A stretch of DNA of 64,000 nt from an uncultured Bacteroides sp. (GTDB lineage: Bacteria > Bacteroidota > Bacteroidia > Bacteroidales > Bacteroidaceae): NCBI RefSeq assembly GCF_937912035.1, contig NZ_CALDPF010000031.1:372001-436000 (forward strand). The letters run 5' to 3'. Of this stretch, positions 44,004 to 53,720 are shown one piece after another. Below the pieces are notes generated by a model. The model saw only the letters and a list, made by a program, of their open reading frames with translations, searched no databases and was not told where the DNA came from. Positions within the stretch are counted from its first letter, which is position 1; the number at the start of each line of letters is the position of its first letter. Made by a program: the position numbers and the translations under genes.

Positions 44004-44561
44004 CTAATTTATCATAAAACGAATGCCGATTCCATACTGGATATGGCAATGTCCGAGACTTCCGCCCCACAGGAAACGCTCACGCAAGGAAGCCGTCAAT
44101 GCCACACGGTCGGCAAGGTACAGTTCCATCTCCAGCGTCAGGGCACAGCCGTACACAAAGGCATCGCCGTTTTTCAGAGTGGCCCCGTCATAGAGTTTTT
44201 TATCGGACCAGTTTACCGTCTCATATCCGGCCAGTGCCGATCCTCCAAGATTGAGGAAGAACACTTTTCCCGCATCGGAAAGGAAATTCAGGTAATATCC
44301 GCCTTCTGCCGTAAACTGCGCTGAAGGGATGGTCACATGACGGTAACCGTGTTTCATATGCAGGTATTCCGCTCCATATACCCATTTGTTCCCGCCTTTG
44401 GCATAACTTGAAAGTATCATTCCCATATAGTATCCGTTATCGGAAGCCATACCTCCACGCATTTCCACACCCTGCATCCTTGGCAGAATCCGCTGGGCTT
44501 CTGCCTGTCCTACGGAAAGGACAAGCAGCAATGCCAGCATATACAATACTTTCGTTCTCAT
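44004..44561 (-). CDS. traO: Conjugative transfer protein TraO-like
   Basis: The 185-residue protein has a signal peptide ending near QAEAQ. The mature part is beta-rich with aromatic alternation (WVYGAEYLHMKHGYRHVTIP), consistent with an outer membrane barrel-like protein. TraO is expected next to TraN, and the two overlap by 4 bp. Its role in the conjugation channel is inferred from family and position. Confidence 0.82.
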   Translation of the reverse strand: MRTKVLYMLALLLVLSVGQAEAQRILPRMQGVEMRGGMASDNGYYMGMILSSYAKGGNKWVYGAEYLHMKHGYRHVTIPSAQFTAEGGYYLNFLSDAGKVFFLNLGGSALAGYETVNWSDKKLYDGATLKNGDAFVYGCALTLEMELYLADRVALTASLRERFLWGGSLGHCHIQYGIGIRFMIN

Positions 44562-45472
44562 CGTACCTTCAGTTCGTTGATGGTTTCCGCACGCACCAGG
44601 TCTTCGTTGACCACCTCAAAACTCTGGTGACGGCCGCCCTGTTTCTCATACATCTCCACAACCAGTTTCTTATCGTCCGGTATTGTAAACTTGGGAAGGG
44701 CAAATACCGTACATTCCGAATCCCTGCCGTTTACACGTGTCACATAATTGTAGGCACGCAGCGGATAAATCACCTGCTCCTGCATGGCCGTACGCTTCAT
44801 CACCTTTTTGTCCACCACCTTGAACGTAATGAAATCCACGTCAAAGGGCACATTCGAGGAGTTCTTTATCTGGGTATGGAAATAAAGCAGGTCATTATGG
44901 GTGTACAGTCCTTTGAGCAGATACTGGATACCGAAACGCTTGCAGCCGATATGACGGATACGGCGCTTGTCATTCTCATACACGGATTTCATGATAAGAC
45001 GTACCAGACGGGGTGACTCGTTATCCAGCTCGGTCAGATAGATTTCCATGGCATTGTTGGGACGGTTCACCGATTCTCCGTCATGGATGAAATCACACAT
45101 CTCCACATTCAGCAGCAGCGGCTCATCGGCATACTTCACGTTGAAGGTATAGAAGTTCCCGTCTTCGGTTATTACAGACATATTGGTCTCCTCCCTGAAA
45201 TTGCGTGTCGTGGCCTTTACTCGGATTACATTCTCGGCACCGTCGGCCTTGCCGGCTATCAGGTTTGTAGAACCGAGATCCACATACTTGACCGGAGCCG
45301 GGAAAATGACATGGACGGTCTTGTCATACGTTATTTCCAGTCCGTGCGGCGGAATCATCTGGCTGAAACCGATCTTGCGGGTCAGCCCCTCATAATAATC
45401 ACCGCTACTCTGCTGCGCCCAGGCAGCCGATACGCCCAGTAAAAGGGCAAACATCATCAGAATCTTCTTCAT
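44558..45472 (-). CDS. traN: Conjugative transfer protein TraN (DUF4138, VirB9-like)
   Basis: The protein has 304 residues from ATG 45472, which gives a normal signal peptide (KKILMMFALLLGVSAAWAQ); an ATG 33 bp upstream is also open. The mature part is beta-rich with HGLEITYDKTVHVIFPAPVK near the start, the typical TraN block. It is proposed to form the outer-membrane core complex with TraM, like VirB9 with VirB10. Confidence 0.88.
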   Translation of the reverse strand: MKKILMMFALLLGVSAAWAQQSSGDYYEGLTRKIGFSQMIPPHGLEITYDKTVHVIFPAPVKYVDLGSTNLIAGKADGAENVIRVKATTRNFREETNMSVITEDGNFYTFNVKYADEPLLLNVEMCDFIHDGESVNRPNNAMEIYLTELDNESPRLVRLIMKSVYENDKRRIRHIGCKRFGIQYLLKGLYTHNDLLYFHTQIKNSSNVPFDVDFITFKVVDKKVMKRTAMQEQVIYPLRAYNYVTRVNGRDSECTVFALPKFTIPDDKKLVVEMYEKQGGRHQSFEVVNEDLVRAETINELKVR

Positions 45473-45518
45473 GTGCTTTTGTTTAATGGTTGTCTTTTCT
45501 TTCATAGTTTCCTGTATT

Positions 45519-46852
45519 TCATTTCTCCGGTGAATGGAGCAGTACCCGGTGTCCGGCCTTCAAAGTAATCTTTACCGTACGCATCCGTTTGGATATGTAC
45601 TGGGAAACGCCCTGTATTACACCTTTCCCCAGATCGGAGGCAATCTGCGCTCCGGCATCGGTGGAAATGTTGATGCTGCTGTTCATCGAGGTTCCCATAT
45701 TGGCGGCAATCTCCCTGGCAGCGTCATATTCCAGTGAACCCGGCACCAGGATTCCCTGCTGTCCGTCCAGATCATAGACTTCCAGTTCCACCGGCAGGAT
45801 AGTTCTCTTGTATTCCACGGCATTGACCATGATTTCCAGCCGTTCACCCTGTATGCGTGTGCCACCTACCAGTACGGTCCCTTTCGGTATGAAACGTCCG
45901 GCAAAGGCATGGGCTCGGTAAGCCGCAGGCGCAAAGCCTGTCCGTCGGATACGGTCTGCGTACCGTGTACACAGGCAGCAATGGTATTGCCTTCCGTTAC
46001 GATCTTCCGGCCGACAGCCGTATTGAAACCGGCATTGCGTTCTCCCGAAAAGGAGGATATGAACTCTTCGTCGCTCATAGGTCTGGAAAGCGAGGATACC
46101 ACCTCATTGTGAACCTGTTTCACCGGCATGGCTTTTTTGTCCTCCGCTTTTCTGACAGGAGAAGGAGTCTCCACAGCCTGACGGTTATTGTATTTGGCGG
46201 CCAGTTCGTAGGATTTTTCCATCAGAACCATTTTTTCCTCCATGCCTGACAGTGGCTCCTGCTTCTGCTGCTGTTGCTGCATACGCTCCAGTTCCTCAAT
46301 CCTTTCCAGAAGCCTTTCCTTTTCCGGATCGGTCCGCGGTTCATAGATGCTTCCCAGCGTACGGTTCATCTCACGGTAGGCTCCGGCCGAGGAACTGACC
46401 GCTCCGACATTGCCTTTTTCTGTTTCCGTCCCCGTGTTTGTTTGCCTCTCCGGTGGAATGTTATCGGGAAGACGGACAACACTGTCTTTCCGTTCCTCTT
46501 TGGCAAACATGGACTCCGCAGCTTCAAAGAATGTCTTCCTTTTCCTGCTTTCCTGTTCCATCAGAGCCTTTTCATAAGCATCCTTCTTGTTCCCTTCCAG
46601 GCGGCTGTCCTCGGGAGAAGGGATTTCCGTATTGAATCCCTGTCCTTTATCCTGCCGCTCCCGTTCCTGCCCGGAAGGTGAGAATATCAGATAGAAACTT
46701 CCCAGACACAGCAGGAACATCAGCGGATACACCACAAATCCGGCGCGTTTGCGTTTTTGTTCCTCACTCAGCGGCTTCCTGTCCTTTGAGGACCGGAGCC
46801 TGAACGGTTTCATCAGCCGTTCCATTACTTTCTTGACTTTTTCTTTCTCCAT
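45519..46852 (-). pseudogene. traM: TraM (VirB10-like) transfer protein, interrupted by a 1-nt frameshift
   Basis: The first part (45866-46852, 328 codons) has the N-terminal charged tail, a membrane segment (FVVYPLMFLLCLGSFYLIF) and a Gln-rich coiled coil. It ends shortly after LRLRLTEPMP. The typical TraM C-terminus continues in another frame from about 45910: AGRFIPKGTVLVGGTRIQGE, then GILVPGSLEYDAAREIAANM up to the stop at 45519. The total length, 1334 bp, is one base short of 445 codons, so a single base appears to be missing near 45906-45912. No slippery sequence is seen there. If real, TraM lacks its conserved C-terminal domain and transfer should fail. It overlaps traL by 89 bp. Confidence 0.8.
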
Positions 46853-47081
46853 TTCTTACAATAGATTGAATGAACTCCATACGGAGTGAATCCTTTTCCA
46901 TAAATTCCATTCCGGACTCCCGGTTCTTACTGCCTATAAACGGTCTGTATGCCGTATAGACACATGCGGCGGCAAACGGGACAAACAGTATCCAGAGAAC
47001 GGCCTTGCGCTGTTTAACGGTAAGTCTGTGGCAGAACCTCCTGAGTTGAAGGTCCGCCTGTCTCGTCAGGTTCCTTTTCAT
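46764..47081 (-). CDS. traL: Conjugative transfer protein TraL (DUF3989)
   Basis: The 105-residue protein has one membrane helix (AVLWILFVPFAAACVYTAY) after a basic N-terminus and a charged tail, as in DUF3989. Overlaps with traK (4 bp) and traM (89 bp) place it in the usual order. Its role in the transfer complex is structural by inference. Confidence 0.8.
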   Translation of the reverse strand: MKRNLTRQADLQLRRFCHRLTVKQRKAVLWILFVPFAAACVYTAYRPFIGSKNRESGMEFMEKDSLRMEFIQSIVRNGERKSQESNGTADETVQAPVLKGQEAAE

Positions 47082-47701
47082 CGCTCTACACTCCTTATGT
47101 CCTTGTTTTCCAGTATGGTCAGATGTTCGATGATAAAGCCGTTGGGGTTGTCATCGGAACGGGACGTATTCTGAAGCTGGCAGTCAGTCACCAGCGAACG
47201 TTCCGTCACATTACTCTCACGGATAATCATCTGGCGGGCATACGTCCTGGCCCTGTAGGGGTATCCGGAAAAGTCGCAGACCACGCTGTCCACCCGTACC
47301 ACCTGATTGATATTACCGGAAATGAGACGGTTATAATATCCTTTCTCGGCAAAATCCACATAGTAATGATAGGCGCTTTTGTCCGCCAGCTGCAAGGCAC
47401 GGTTGATATTGTGCTCAATGGCATCCTTCTGTGGCGACAGCCCGAAAAAGAGCTCATGGAACCTTCTTACATGCTCCCTGGCTTCAGCCGGACGGTTCTG
47501 TGAAAGATCCTGCGAAAGGGCAAGCATCAGTGACTTGCCGCCATCGAGTACATAAATTTTCTCACGCTGTTTCTCCGCAAAGCGGTATGAGTTCCACAGG
47601 GCAAAGACGGTCACAAGCGTGCAGCATCCGACAAAGACCGCAAGCATCAGGCGTATCCGTCTGAAACTGCTTTCAATATTGGTCAGTGATTTGAATTCCA
47701 T
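47078..47701 (-). CDS. traK: Conjugative transfer protein TraK (VirB8-like)
   Basis: The 207-residue protein has a short cytoplasmic N-terminus (MEFKSLTNIESSFRRIRLML), one membrane helix (AVFVGCCTLVTVFALW) and a periplasmic VirB8/NTF2-like domain. Conserved TraK features include FGLSPQKDAIEHNINRAL and YRARTYARQMIIRE. It is a scaffold of the inner-membrane complex. Confidence 0.87.
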   Translation of the reverse strand: MEFKSLTNIESSFRRIRLMLAVFVGCCTLVTVFALWNSYRFAEKQREKIYVLDGGKSLMLALSQDLSQNRPAEAREHVRRFHELFFGLSPQKDAIEHNINRALQLADKSAYHYYVDFAEKGYYNRLISGNINQVVRVDSVVCDFSGYPYRARTYARQMIIRESNVTERSLVTDCQLQNTSRSDDNPNGFIIEHLTILENKDIRSVER

Positions 47702-47733
47702 CTGTTTTCATGATTTTTATGTTCCAGTTCTGT

Positions 47734-48747
47734 TTATTTTCCACGCAGACGCCCTCCGATATTTCCCAGTCCGGAACCTGCGGCGCCGGCTGCAAAGCCT
47801 CCGGCCTTGGTCGCGGTACGGTTGATGTTGCGGTTATAGTTTCCAGCACCACCTGCCTGCACAATCCATCCGGCCACGGTCGGCACAGTAAAATATCCGA
47901 TGATACCTATCAGCATGAAGATCACATATACTGAATTGGAGTTGTCCAGCGAATAATTCGGATTGTTCTGGAGCTCCAGGATGTCGTTCTGCAGCATAAG
48001 TACCTGAATCTTGGCCAGCATACAGCTGAAAAGGTCACTCACGGGAAGCCACAGATAGACGGAAATGTAACGTGTGAACCACTGGCTGAGCGTGGACTGG
48101 AAACCGTCCCACACACTGAAGGCAAAGGCAATGGGACCAAGGATGGACAATACAACCAGAAAAAAGGTCCTTACCGTATCTATAAGCAGGGATGCCGCGG
48201 CAAAAAGCAGTTCCAGCAGACTGCGGAAGGCGTCCCGGATATTCTTTTCCAGATTGTACATGCCCACTTCCATATACATGCCCATGCGGGTTGCCATGGC
48301 ATCGGGCGACCATCCGAGCTCGTCCAGCTGACGGTCAAACTCCTCATCGCTGACCAGATAGGCCGTTTCCGGATTACGGAGCATGGCTTCACGTTCCAGC
48401 CTGTCCTTCTGCTCACGGTACTGCTGCATGTCCATCGTCTGCCCCTCAAGCATCTTGTGGGTTCCCTGCACAATCGGACTCAACACCGTATTCATCGTTC
48501 CGAGTACCAGGGTCGGGAAAAGCATGATGCAGATGCCTATCGCAAACGGACGCAGAAGCGGATACACGTCTATCGGTTCGGCACGGGCAAGCGACTGCCA
48601 GACACGGACGGCCACATAGAACAGGGCACCGAGTCCGGCAAGTCCCTTGGCCACATCCAGCATATCCTCACAAAGGGGCATCATTTCATTGTAAAGGCTC
48701 TCCAGAATGGTATGGAGATTCGAGAAATCCACGGATAACAATACCAT
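47734..48747 (-). CDS. traJ: Conjugative transfer protein TraJ (VirB6-like)
   Basis: The 337-residue polytopic membrane protein has several helices (LAGLGALFYVAVRVW; GICIMLFPTLVLGTM; FFLVVLSILGPIAFAFSVWD; VYVIFMLIGIIGYFTVPTVAG). It ends in a Gly/Ala-rich tail. The VirB6-like core FSVWDGFQSTLSQWFTRYI is typical of TraJ. It follows traI by 3 bp. Confidence 0.87.
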   Translation of the reverse strand: MVLLSVDFSNLHTILESLYNEMMPLCEDMLDVAKGLAGLGALFYVAVRVWQSLARAEPIDVYPLLRPFAIGICIMLFPTLVLGTMNTVLSPIVQGTHKMLEGQTMDMQQYREQKDRLEREAMLRNPETAYLVSDEEFDRQLDELGWSPDAMATRMGMYMEVGMYNLEKNIRDAFRSLLELLFAAASLLIDTVRTFFLVVLSILGPIAFAFSVWDGFQSTLSQWFTRYISVYLWLPVSDLFSCMLAKIQVLMLQNDILELQNNPNYSLDNSNSVYVIFMLIGIIGYFTVPTVAGWIVQAGGAGNYNRNINRTATKAGGFAAGAAGSGLGNIGGRLRGK

Positions 48748-48750
48748 AGG

Positions 48751-49380
48751 CTACCAGTATTTGGAGGTGTCATTGCCATAGAGTTTCAAGACACGGTCAA
48801 GATCATTCTTCTTGCGGGCACGCAGGAAACTCACGGCTATATTCCTGTTCGTATAGTAATTCACGAGATTGCGGTAACGGCGCATACTGGCATAACAGTC
48901 ATCCACCACGTCCATACGGTCCTTGTCGGTCATGGAAAGGGTACTGACGTTAATTACCTGCTTGAGGTCCTGCAACACCCCGTTGCTCTCTTCCAGAAGT
49001 TTGGTATAACCGAAAGCGATGGCATCCAGCTCTTCGGGAGAAAAGTTTTCGTCACCCAGCATCTTTTGGAAATTGGTCACGTAGATTTCCGACACGTCAC
49101 CGACCATCAGGATGATCTCACTGACCTTACGGGCATCTTTCACTAGATTGTTGACGGACTTCAGGGCATCATAGTATTTCTTGTACTGCTGGTATATCTT
49201 CACCGTCTCCGCAAAATTCTGAGCGGTACTTGTCGCAGTTGAAGAGGTATGCACGATATTGTCCGACATGTTGATGATACTCTGGGCAAGGTTTCCCGGA
49301 TCGGTCACCACCCACTGTGCCCGTATCTGTCCGGCAAGAAAAAAGGTTCCTGCACAAAGCAGCAGCAGTCTTTTTCTCAT
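48751..49380 (-). CDS. traI: Conjugative transfer protein TraI (DUF4141)
   Basis: The 209-residue protein has a signal peptide (LLLLCAGTFFLAGQIRAQ) and a helical periplasmic part (VVTDPGNLAQSIINMSDNIV; YQQYKKYYDALKSVNNLVKD) as in DUF4141. It resembles VirB5-type pilus-tip proteins in size and layout. It overlaps the upstream lipoprotein gene by 4 bp. Confidence 0.85.
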   Translation of the reverse strand: MRKRLLLLCAGTFFLAGQIRAQWVVTDPGNLAQSIINMSDNIVHTSSTATSTAQNFAETVKIYQQYKKYYDALKSVNNLVKDARKVSEIILMVGDVSEIYVTNFQKMLGDENFSPEELDAIAFGYTKLLEESNGVLQDLKQVINVSTLSMTDKDRMDVVDDCYASMRRYRNLVNYYTNRNIAVSFLRARKKNDLDRVLKLYGNDTSKYW

Positions 49381-49733
49381 GGACGTACCTCCTTCCTTAC
49401 ATAATCACCGTTCAGAGAAAAGGTCAATACGTCAGCCGCCTCATTGTAGGCGATGTCTATGCGGTAGCCGGTATTAATGAACAGGTTACCGTTTTCTTCC
49501 ACCAGCAGATAGGTTTCCGGCTTCAGCTTCCGTGTCTTTCCGCTACGGGCGAAGACCGTCACCTTGTAGGCGTCCCCTTCCTTATATATAAGAACATCGG
49601 GCTTGCCTTCCACACTGCTCCATGAACCGCACAGGCGGTCACAGTCCTTGAACCTGCTCTCACTGCAGCTCTGCAGCAGTGATGCCGCCCCGATCAGGCA
49701 AGCGGCCAGTCTGTACAACTGTCTGTTTTTCAT
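49377..49733 (-). CDS. DUF3876-like transfer lipoprotein
   Basis: The protein has 118 residues from ATG 49733; longer upstream codons look non-coding. A lipobox is present in IGAASLLQSC. The mature part CGSWSSVEGKPDVLIYKEGD followed by beta strands is the DUF3876 pattern as I recall it. It lies in the traH position between traG and traI. Confidence 0.75.
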   Translation of the reverse strand: MKNRQLYRLAACLIGAASLLQSCSESRFKDCDRLCGSWSSVEGKPDVLIYKEGDAYKVTVFARSGKTRKLKPETYLLVEENGNLFINTGYRIDIAYNEAADVLTFSLNGDYVRKEVRP

Positions 49734-49776
49734 GTCTTGTTTTTTTAATGATGTTGTTCTTGTTTTACTGAATCTT

Positions 49777-50400
49777 TCAAAGTCCCATCTTGCGTCTCTT
49801 TGGCTTCGGACTGACCGGGATGCTGCCTCTTCCGACCAACCTGTCTTTGCAGACTGGCTTCCGGCATTCCTTGCGGATAGCATTGTCGTCCTTTTTGTTT
49901 GGGGACTTCAGGCCAACCATGGTTTCAAACCTGGCATAAAGTTCCTTATAGGCCTTTTCTGCCTGTTGCCGTCTGATTTCATCCGGGGAATTCCGGTCAA
50001 TGCCGTATTTCATGAGAAAACCGGAATTAATGAAAGGGCTGTCAATATTCTTCGGGTTGGCGATGAAACCTCCCAGCTTTTCCAGTTCCCCGTACAGCTT
50101 GTCGAGATACTGTACGGGAGGAGGGGAACAAAGCCGCTCGAAGACCTTCTCCACAGCATGTGTCAGTCTTACATCGACCTCTACGGCATCAGGTATCTCG
50201 CCTCTGAGCCTTTTTTCCCTGTAATCTTCCGGTTCCATACTTTCAAGCCGGTGATACAGCTCATAATCTTCTGAAAATCCGTAATATTCACGGATCTCCT
50301 TCGGTATGTCCCATCCGTTCATCAGGGACCAGTAGAGACATTCGATTGTCTCCTTACGCTTTCTTTCATCCGATTCAAAACTGTCATTCATAACCGTCAT
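49777..50400 (-). CDS. Transfer-operon protein of unknown function
   Basis: The 207-residue charged protein has no signal peptide or membrane segment. Its N-terminal half is acidic and helical (WDIPKEIREYYGFSEDYELY). Its last 40 residues are basic (KRRKMGL end), perhaps for DNA binding. It overlaps traG by 4 bp and so belongs to the tra operon. No family recognised. Confidence 0.6.
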   Translation of the reverse strand: MTVMNDSFESDERKRKETIECLYWSLMNGWDIPKEIREYYGFSEDYELYHRLESMEPEDYREKRLRGEIPDAVEVDVRLTHAVEKVFERLCSPPPVQYLDKLYGELEKLGGFIANPKNIDSPFINSGFLMKYGIDRNSPDEIRRQQAEKAYKELYARFETMVGLKSPNKKDDNAIRKECRKPVCKDRLVGRGSIPVSPKPKRRKMGL

Positions 50401-52916
50401 GCTTTACCGTTTGATCTTTTCCTTTCCCTTCTCATTTCCGCAATGCGTTTCACGGCCAGTTCCAGATTTCCGCCCAGTTCCTTGGCCAGCTTCTGCAATT
50501 CCAGCTTTTCCGACTCTTCCGTGGTATATACGGCATATTCCTCATCGCTGACTTCCGTGGCATACACGGCCGAATGGGTACCGCCAAGACCGATCCAGAC
50601 CTCACGGTAGAAACGTCCGGGATGGTTGGCCTGGTTAATGGACAGGATCTGTCCGCGTTCCTTGTCGGTCAGTCCGAGAAGCCGCTGGATATGGTCGAAC
50701 TTGTTCATGTATTTCCGCTGGTCAAGAAGAATCTTGCAGTCACTGTTGTTGATGATAGCTTCCTTCACGACAGGGGAACTGATGATGTCATCCACTTCCT
50801 GGGTGACCACAACAGCCTCCCCGAAATATTTTCTGACGGTCTTAAATAAATACTTTATGTACTCACTCATATTGGCGGACATCAGGGCTTTCCAGCATTC
50901 CTCAATGAGTATCATCTTGCGGATACCTTTCAAACGGCGCATCTTGGCGATGAAGGTTTCCATGATTATCAGCGTGACCACGGGCAGAAGCACCTTGTTT
51001 CCGCTGATATTGTCCAGTTCAAATACGATAAAGCGCTTGTTGGTAAGATCCAGTTCCTTGTCCGAATTAAGCAGGAAATCATAATCACCGCCACGGTAGA
51101 ACGGTTCCAGCACGTTCAGGAAACCGTCGATGTCAAAATCCTTCTCACGGACTTTCTTCTCCTCAATCATCCGGCGGTAGTCATCACGCACAAACTCGTA
51201 GAATCCGTTGAAATCGGGTCTGACATCCCTGTTTTCCGTTATCCTGCGGATGTATGCGTTCACCGCTCCCGAAAGGGCCACTTCTTCCGAACGCCTTGGG
51301 GCTTCATCCTCACGTTTCCAGAGTGTGAGTATCAGTGTCTTGATGCTTTCACGCTTTTCCACGTCAAATTCCCCGGAATCCGTATAGAACGGATTGAAGG
51401 CGATGGGATTGTCCTCCTCATAGGTGATATAGATACCGTCCTCGCCATGTGTCCGGTCATGAATCAGGCTGCAAAGTCCCTGATAGCTGTTTCCGGTATC
51501 CACCAGCAGGATATGGGTACCCTGTTCATAATACTGGCGGACAAGGTGGTTCGTAAAGAAGGATTTACCGCTGCCGGAGGGACCGAGTATGAACTTGTTG
51601 CGGTTGGTGATGATTCCCTTGCGCATGGGCAGGTCACTGATGTCCAGATGAAGCGGTACACCGCTCTGCCTGTCCGTCATACGGATACCGAACGGGCTGG
51701 GCGAACTGCGGTAATTCGTTTCCGAAGCAAACAGGCAGACAGCCTGTTCCAGAAAGGTATAGAAACTTTCCTCAGCCGGAAAATCGCCCGCATTGCCTGG
51801 AATACCAGACCAGTACAGCACCGGAGTATCTATCGTGTTGTAATGGGGTACGCATCCCATCAGAGCAAGCTGGCTGCCGGTATCGTTCTTGATACGCCTT
51901 AACTCTTCCTCGTCTTCCGCCCAGGCCAGTACGTTACAGTGGCACCGTACCGGAACAAGCCCTTTCGTATGCGCCTCGTCAAGATACATTTCTGCCCATT
52001 CATAGTTCACGGCATTGCTGCGGCTGTATTTCGACAGGGACAGCATGTTGCGTGATGTCTTTTCCATGCGTTGCAGGATTTCCTGCGCGTCATCGATGAA
52101 TACGTACTGCGAATAGACATGGTTGCATGAAAGCAGGAGTCCTACCGGAGCCGCAAACGAAAGACGGCAGTCGCTACGGTCCGTGGATAAGCGCTCATAG
52201 CGCATGTCCGTGCCCACACTGCCGGGAAGATCTTCCGTATCGGAAAGCACATGCAGGCAAAGACGTTTGTCACCGATGCGCATACGTTCCGGATCAAGGC
52301 AGATGTCCTGTAATACGGGGTGCGTGTCCTCCATACCGAGAGTCAGGTATCTTTCAATCAGCCCGGGACATTCTTCCGTTCCGACCACCTCTTCCGTTCT
52401 GAGACGCTTCATCCTGACATGCCCCGAATCGTTCATGATACGCTCGAACTGCTCCACCGCCTCCAGGAATTTCACGACCGAATCCCAGTCCGTGATTTCC
52501 TTGGGAAGGATATAGCCGCGGCACAGGGTACTGAAATCACTGCGGCGACGGGCACGTTCGCGTGTGGTCTTTGTCAGATACAGGAAGCAGCGGTGTCTGA
52601 GATACGGGCGTTCGTTGAAATGACGCTCATAGCTGCGGGACAGGAAACTTTCCGTCCCGTCTCCTTCGCTCCGGTAGTTTTCCTTGACGAACCAGTCCTG
52701 CTTGTACACGACCGAATAATTTGGAAGTACCTTCATGGCCTTTACCCAGGTACCGTGAATGGCTTCATATTCCGCCGCCGTCACCGTGTACAGTTCAGGC
52801 AGCTCGACCTCGAAGGCTACCGTAATGTCCGCATCCTTGCTTACGATGCAGTTGTTTTCCACGGCCAAAATCGGGAATCTGTCTTCCAGATCACAGGCCC
52901 TCAATACACTTCTCAT
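50397..52916 (-). CDS. traG: Conjugative transfer ATPase TraG (VirB4-like)
   Basis: The 839-residue protein has Walker A in FILGPSGSGKSFFTNHLV near residue 450 and Walker B in MILIEECWKALM near 690. A VTQEVDDIISSPVVK block follows, as in VirB4/TraC ATPases. The N-terminal half is the usual VirB4 regulatory domain. It powers assembly of the transfer channel at the inner membrane. It overlaps traF (4 bp) and the downstream gene (4 bp). Confidence 0.93.
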   Translation of the reverse strand: MRSVLRACDLEDRFPILAVENNCIVSKDADITVAFEVELPELYTVTAAEYEAIHGTWVKAMKVLPNYSVVYKQDWFVKENYRSEGDGTESFLSRSYERHFNERPYLRHRCFLYLTKTTRERARRRSDFSTLCRGYILPKEITDWDSVVKFLEAVEQFERIMNDSGHVRMKRLRTEEVVGTEECPGLIERYLTLGMEDTHPVLQDICLDPERMRIGDKRLCLHVLSDTEDLPGSVGTDMRYERLSTDRSDCRLSFAAPVGLLLSCNHVYSQYVFIDDAQEILQRMEKTSRNMLSLSKYSRSNAVNYEWAEMYLDEAHTKGLVPVRCHCNVLAWAEDEEELRRIKNDTGSQLALMGCVPHYNTIDTPVLYWSGIPGNAGDFPAEESFYTFLEQAVCLFASETNYRSSPSPFGIRMTDRQSGVPLHLDISDLPMRKGIITNRNKFILGPSGSGKSFFTNHLVRQYYEQGTHILLVDTGNSYQGLCSLIHDRTHGEDGIYITYEEDNPIAFNPFYTDSGEFDVEKRESIKTLILTLWKREDEAPRRSEEVALSGAVNAYIRRITENRDVRPDFNGFYEFVRDDYRRMIEEKKVREKDFDIDGFLNVLEPFYRGGDYDFLLNSDKELDLTNKRFIVFELDNISGNKVLLPVVTLIIMETFIAKMRRLKGIRKMILIEECWKALMSANMSEYIKYLFKTVRKYFGEAVVVTQEVDDIISSPVVKEAIINNSDCKILLDQRKYMNKFDHIQRLLGLTDKERGQILSINQANHPGRFYREVWIGLGGTHSAVYATEVSDEEYAVYTTEESEKLELQKLAKELGGNLELAVKRIAEMRRERKRSNGKA

Positions 52917-53236
52917 TTCTTTCTCTTCTTTTGGGTTAATGCTCTGAATATTCTGCGACGGGCTGACAGATAGCGCGGATGGCGTTTCTCGGCTAGCATC
53001 TTCATCAGCCCGTGCTCACCGTAGCGGGCATTCATGCGGAAGGTCAGCAATACGGCCAGAGAACCGGATACTGCTCCGAAAGACAGGCATACCAGCTGGC
53101 TGACACCGGCCATATACAGGACAACCACCGCAAGAAAGACCGATATAAGACCTCCGGCAAAAAAGAACAGGTACTGTGATTTCAAGCCCTTGAACTCAAT
53201 CGGACGGCCTGCTCCTTTGTTGATACGGTAATCCAT
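52913..53236 (-). CDS. traF: Conjugative transfer protein TraF (DUF4133, VirB3-like)
   Basis: The 107-residue protein begins MDYRINKGAGRPIEFKGL, the DUF4133 signature. Two membrane helices follow (YLFFFAGGLISVFLAVVVLY; LVCLSFGAVSGSLAVLLTF), then a basic tail. Size and order next to the VirB4-like ATPase fit a VirB3 role. Confidence 0.88.
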   Translation of the reverse strand: MDYRINKGAGRPIEFKGLKSQYLFFFAGGLISVFLAVVVLYMAGVSQLVCLSFGAVSGSLAVLLTFRMNARYGEHGLMKMLAEKRHPRYLSARRRIFRALTQKKRKK

Positions 53237-53239
53237 GGC

Positions 53240-53536
53240 TTACAGGAAGAAGGAACGGAGAATGGTGGCGGCCACAATCAGGAAGATGCAGGCGAAGAAC
53301 CAGCTTGCCGCAGTCTTGGACGTATCCGGATCGCCGCTGCTGAACTTGCCATACGTCTTGATACCGCCGACCAGACCGAGTACCGCTCCGATGGCATAAC
53401 ACAATTTGGTGGCCGGATCAAAATACGAAGTCATAAGGCTGGTAGCCTCATTGATGCCGGCAAGACCCTGTCCCTGTGCGAATGCACCTGCCGCTGCCAG
53501 CACACACAATACTGAAAATAGGATTCTTCTCTTCAT
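53240..53536 (-). CDS. traE: Conjugative transfer protein TraE (DUF4134, VirB2-like)
   Basis: The protein has 98 residues from ATG 53536; the longer frame upstream lacks signal character. A signal peptide (LFSVLCVLAAAGAFAQ) is followed by two helices (LCYAIGAVLGLVGGIKTYG; ASWFFACIFLIVAATILRSF), as in DUF4134 and VirB2-like pilins. It is the first gene after an internal terminator and a run of decamer repeats, so it probably starts a separate transcript. Confidence 0.87.
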   Translation of the reverse strand: MKRRILFSVLCVLAAAGAFAQGQGLAGINEATSLMTSYFDPATKLCYAIGAVLGLVGGIKTYGKFSSGDPDTSKTAASWFFACIFLIVAATILRSFFL

Positions 53537-53623
53537 TGTCGAATCATTTTGGGGTTTGACATAAATTTTGAATTCGGCTGCAAATATATAAGGCTTAAAC
53601 CGCTGTGATACAACACCGTCATC

Positions 53624-53653
53624 AGGTGTCACCAGATGTCATCAGATGTCATT
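53624..53653. promoter_or_regulatory. Three tandem 10-bp repeats upstream of traE
   Basis: AGGTGTCACC, AGATGTCATC and AGATGTCATT follow one another without gaps, and a weaker copy (CACCGTCATC) precedes them. A 10-bp period puts all copies on one face of the DNA. The same decamer appears at 55998-56017 near the mob genes. They look like operator sites for an ICE regulator. Confidence 0.55.
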
Positions 53654-53672
53654 CAGGAAGCCTTACAGACAT

Positions 53673-53705
53673 AAAAAAAGCATCCCGAAAAGATTTCCGG
53701 GATGC
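53673..53705 (-). terminator. Intrinsic terminator after traD
   Basis: On the minus strand GCATCCCG pairs with CGGGATGC and is followed by seven Ts. It separates traA-traB-traD from the traE-onward transcript. Confidence 0.85.
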
Positions 53706-53720
53706 CTGAATATATCGGTG

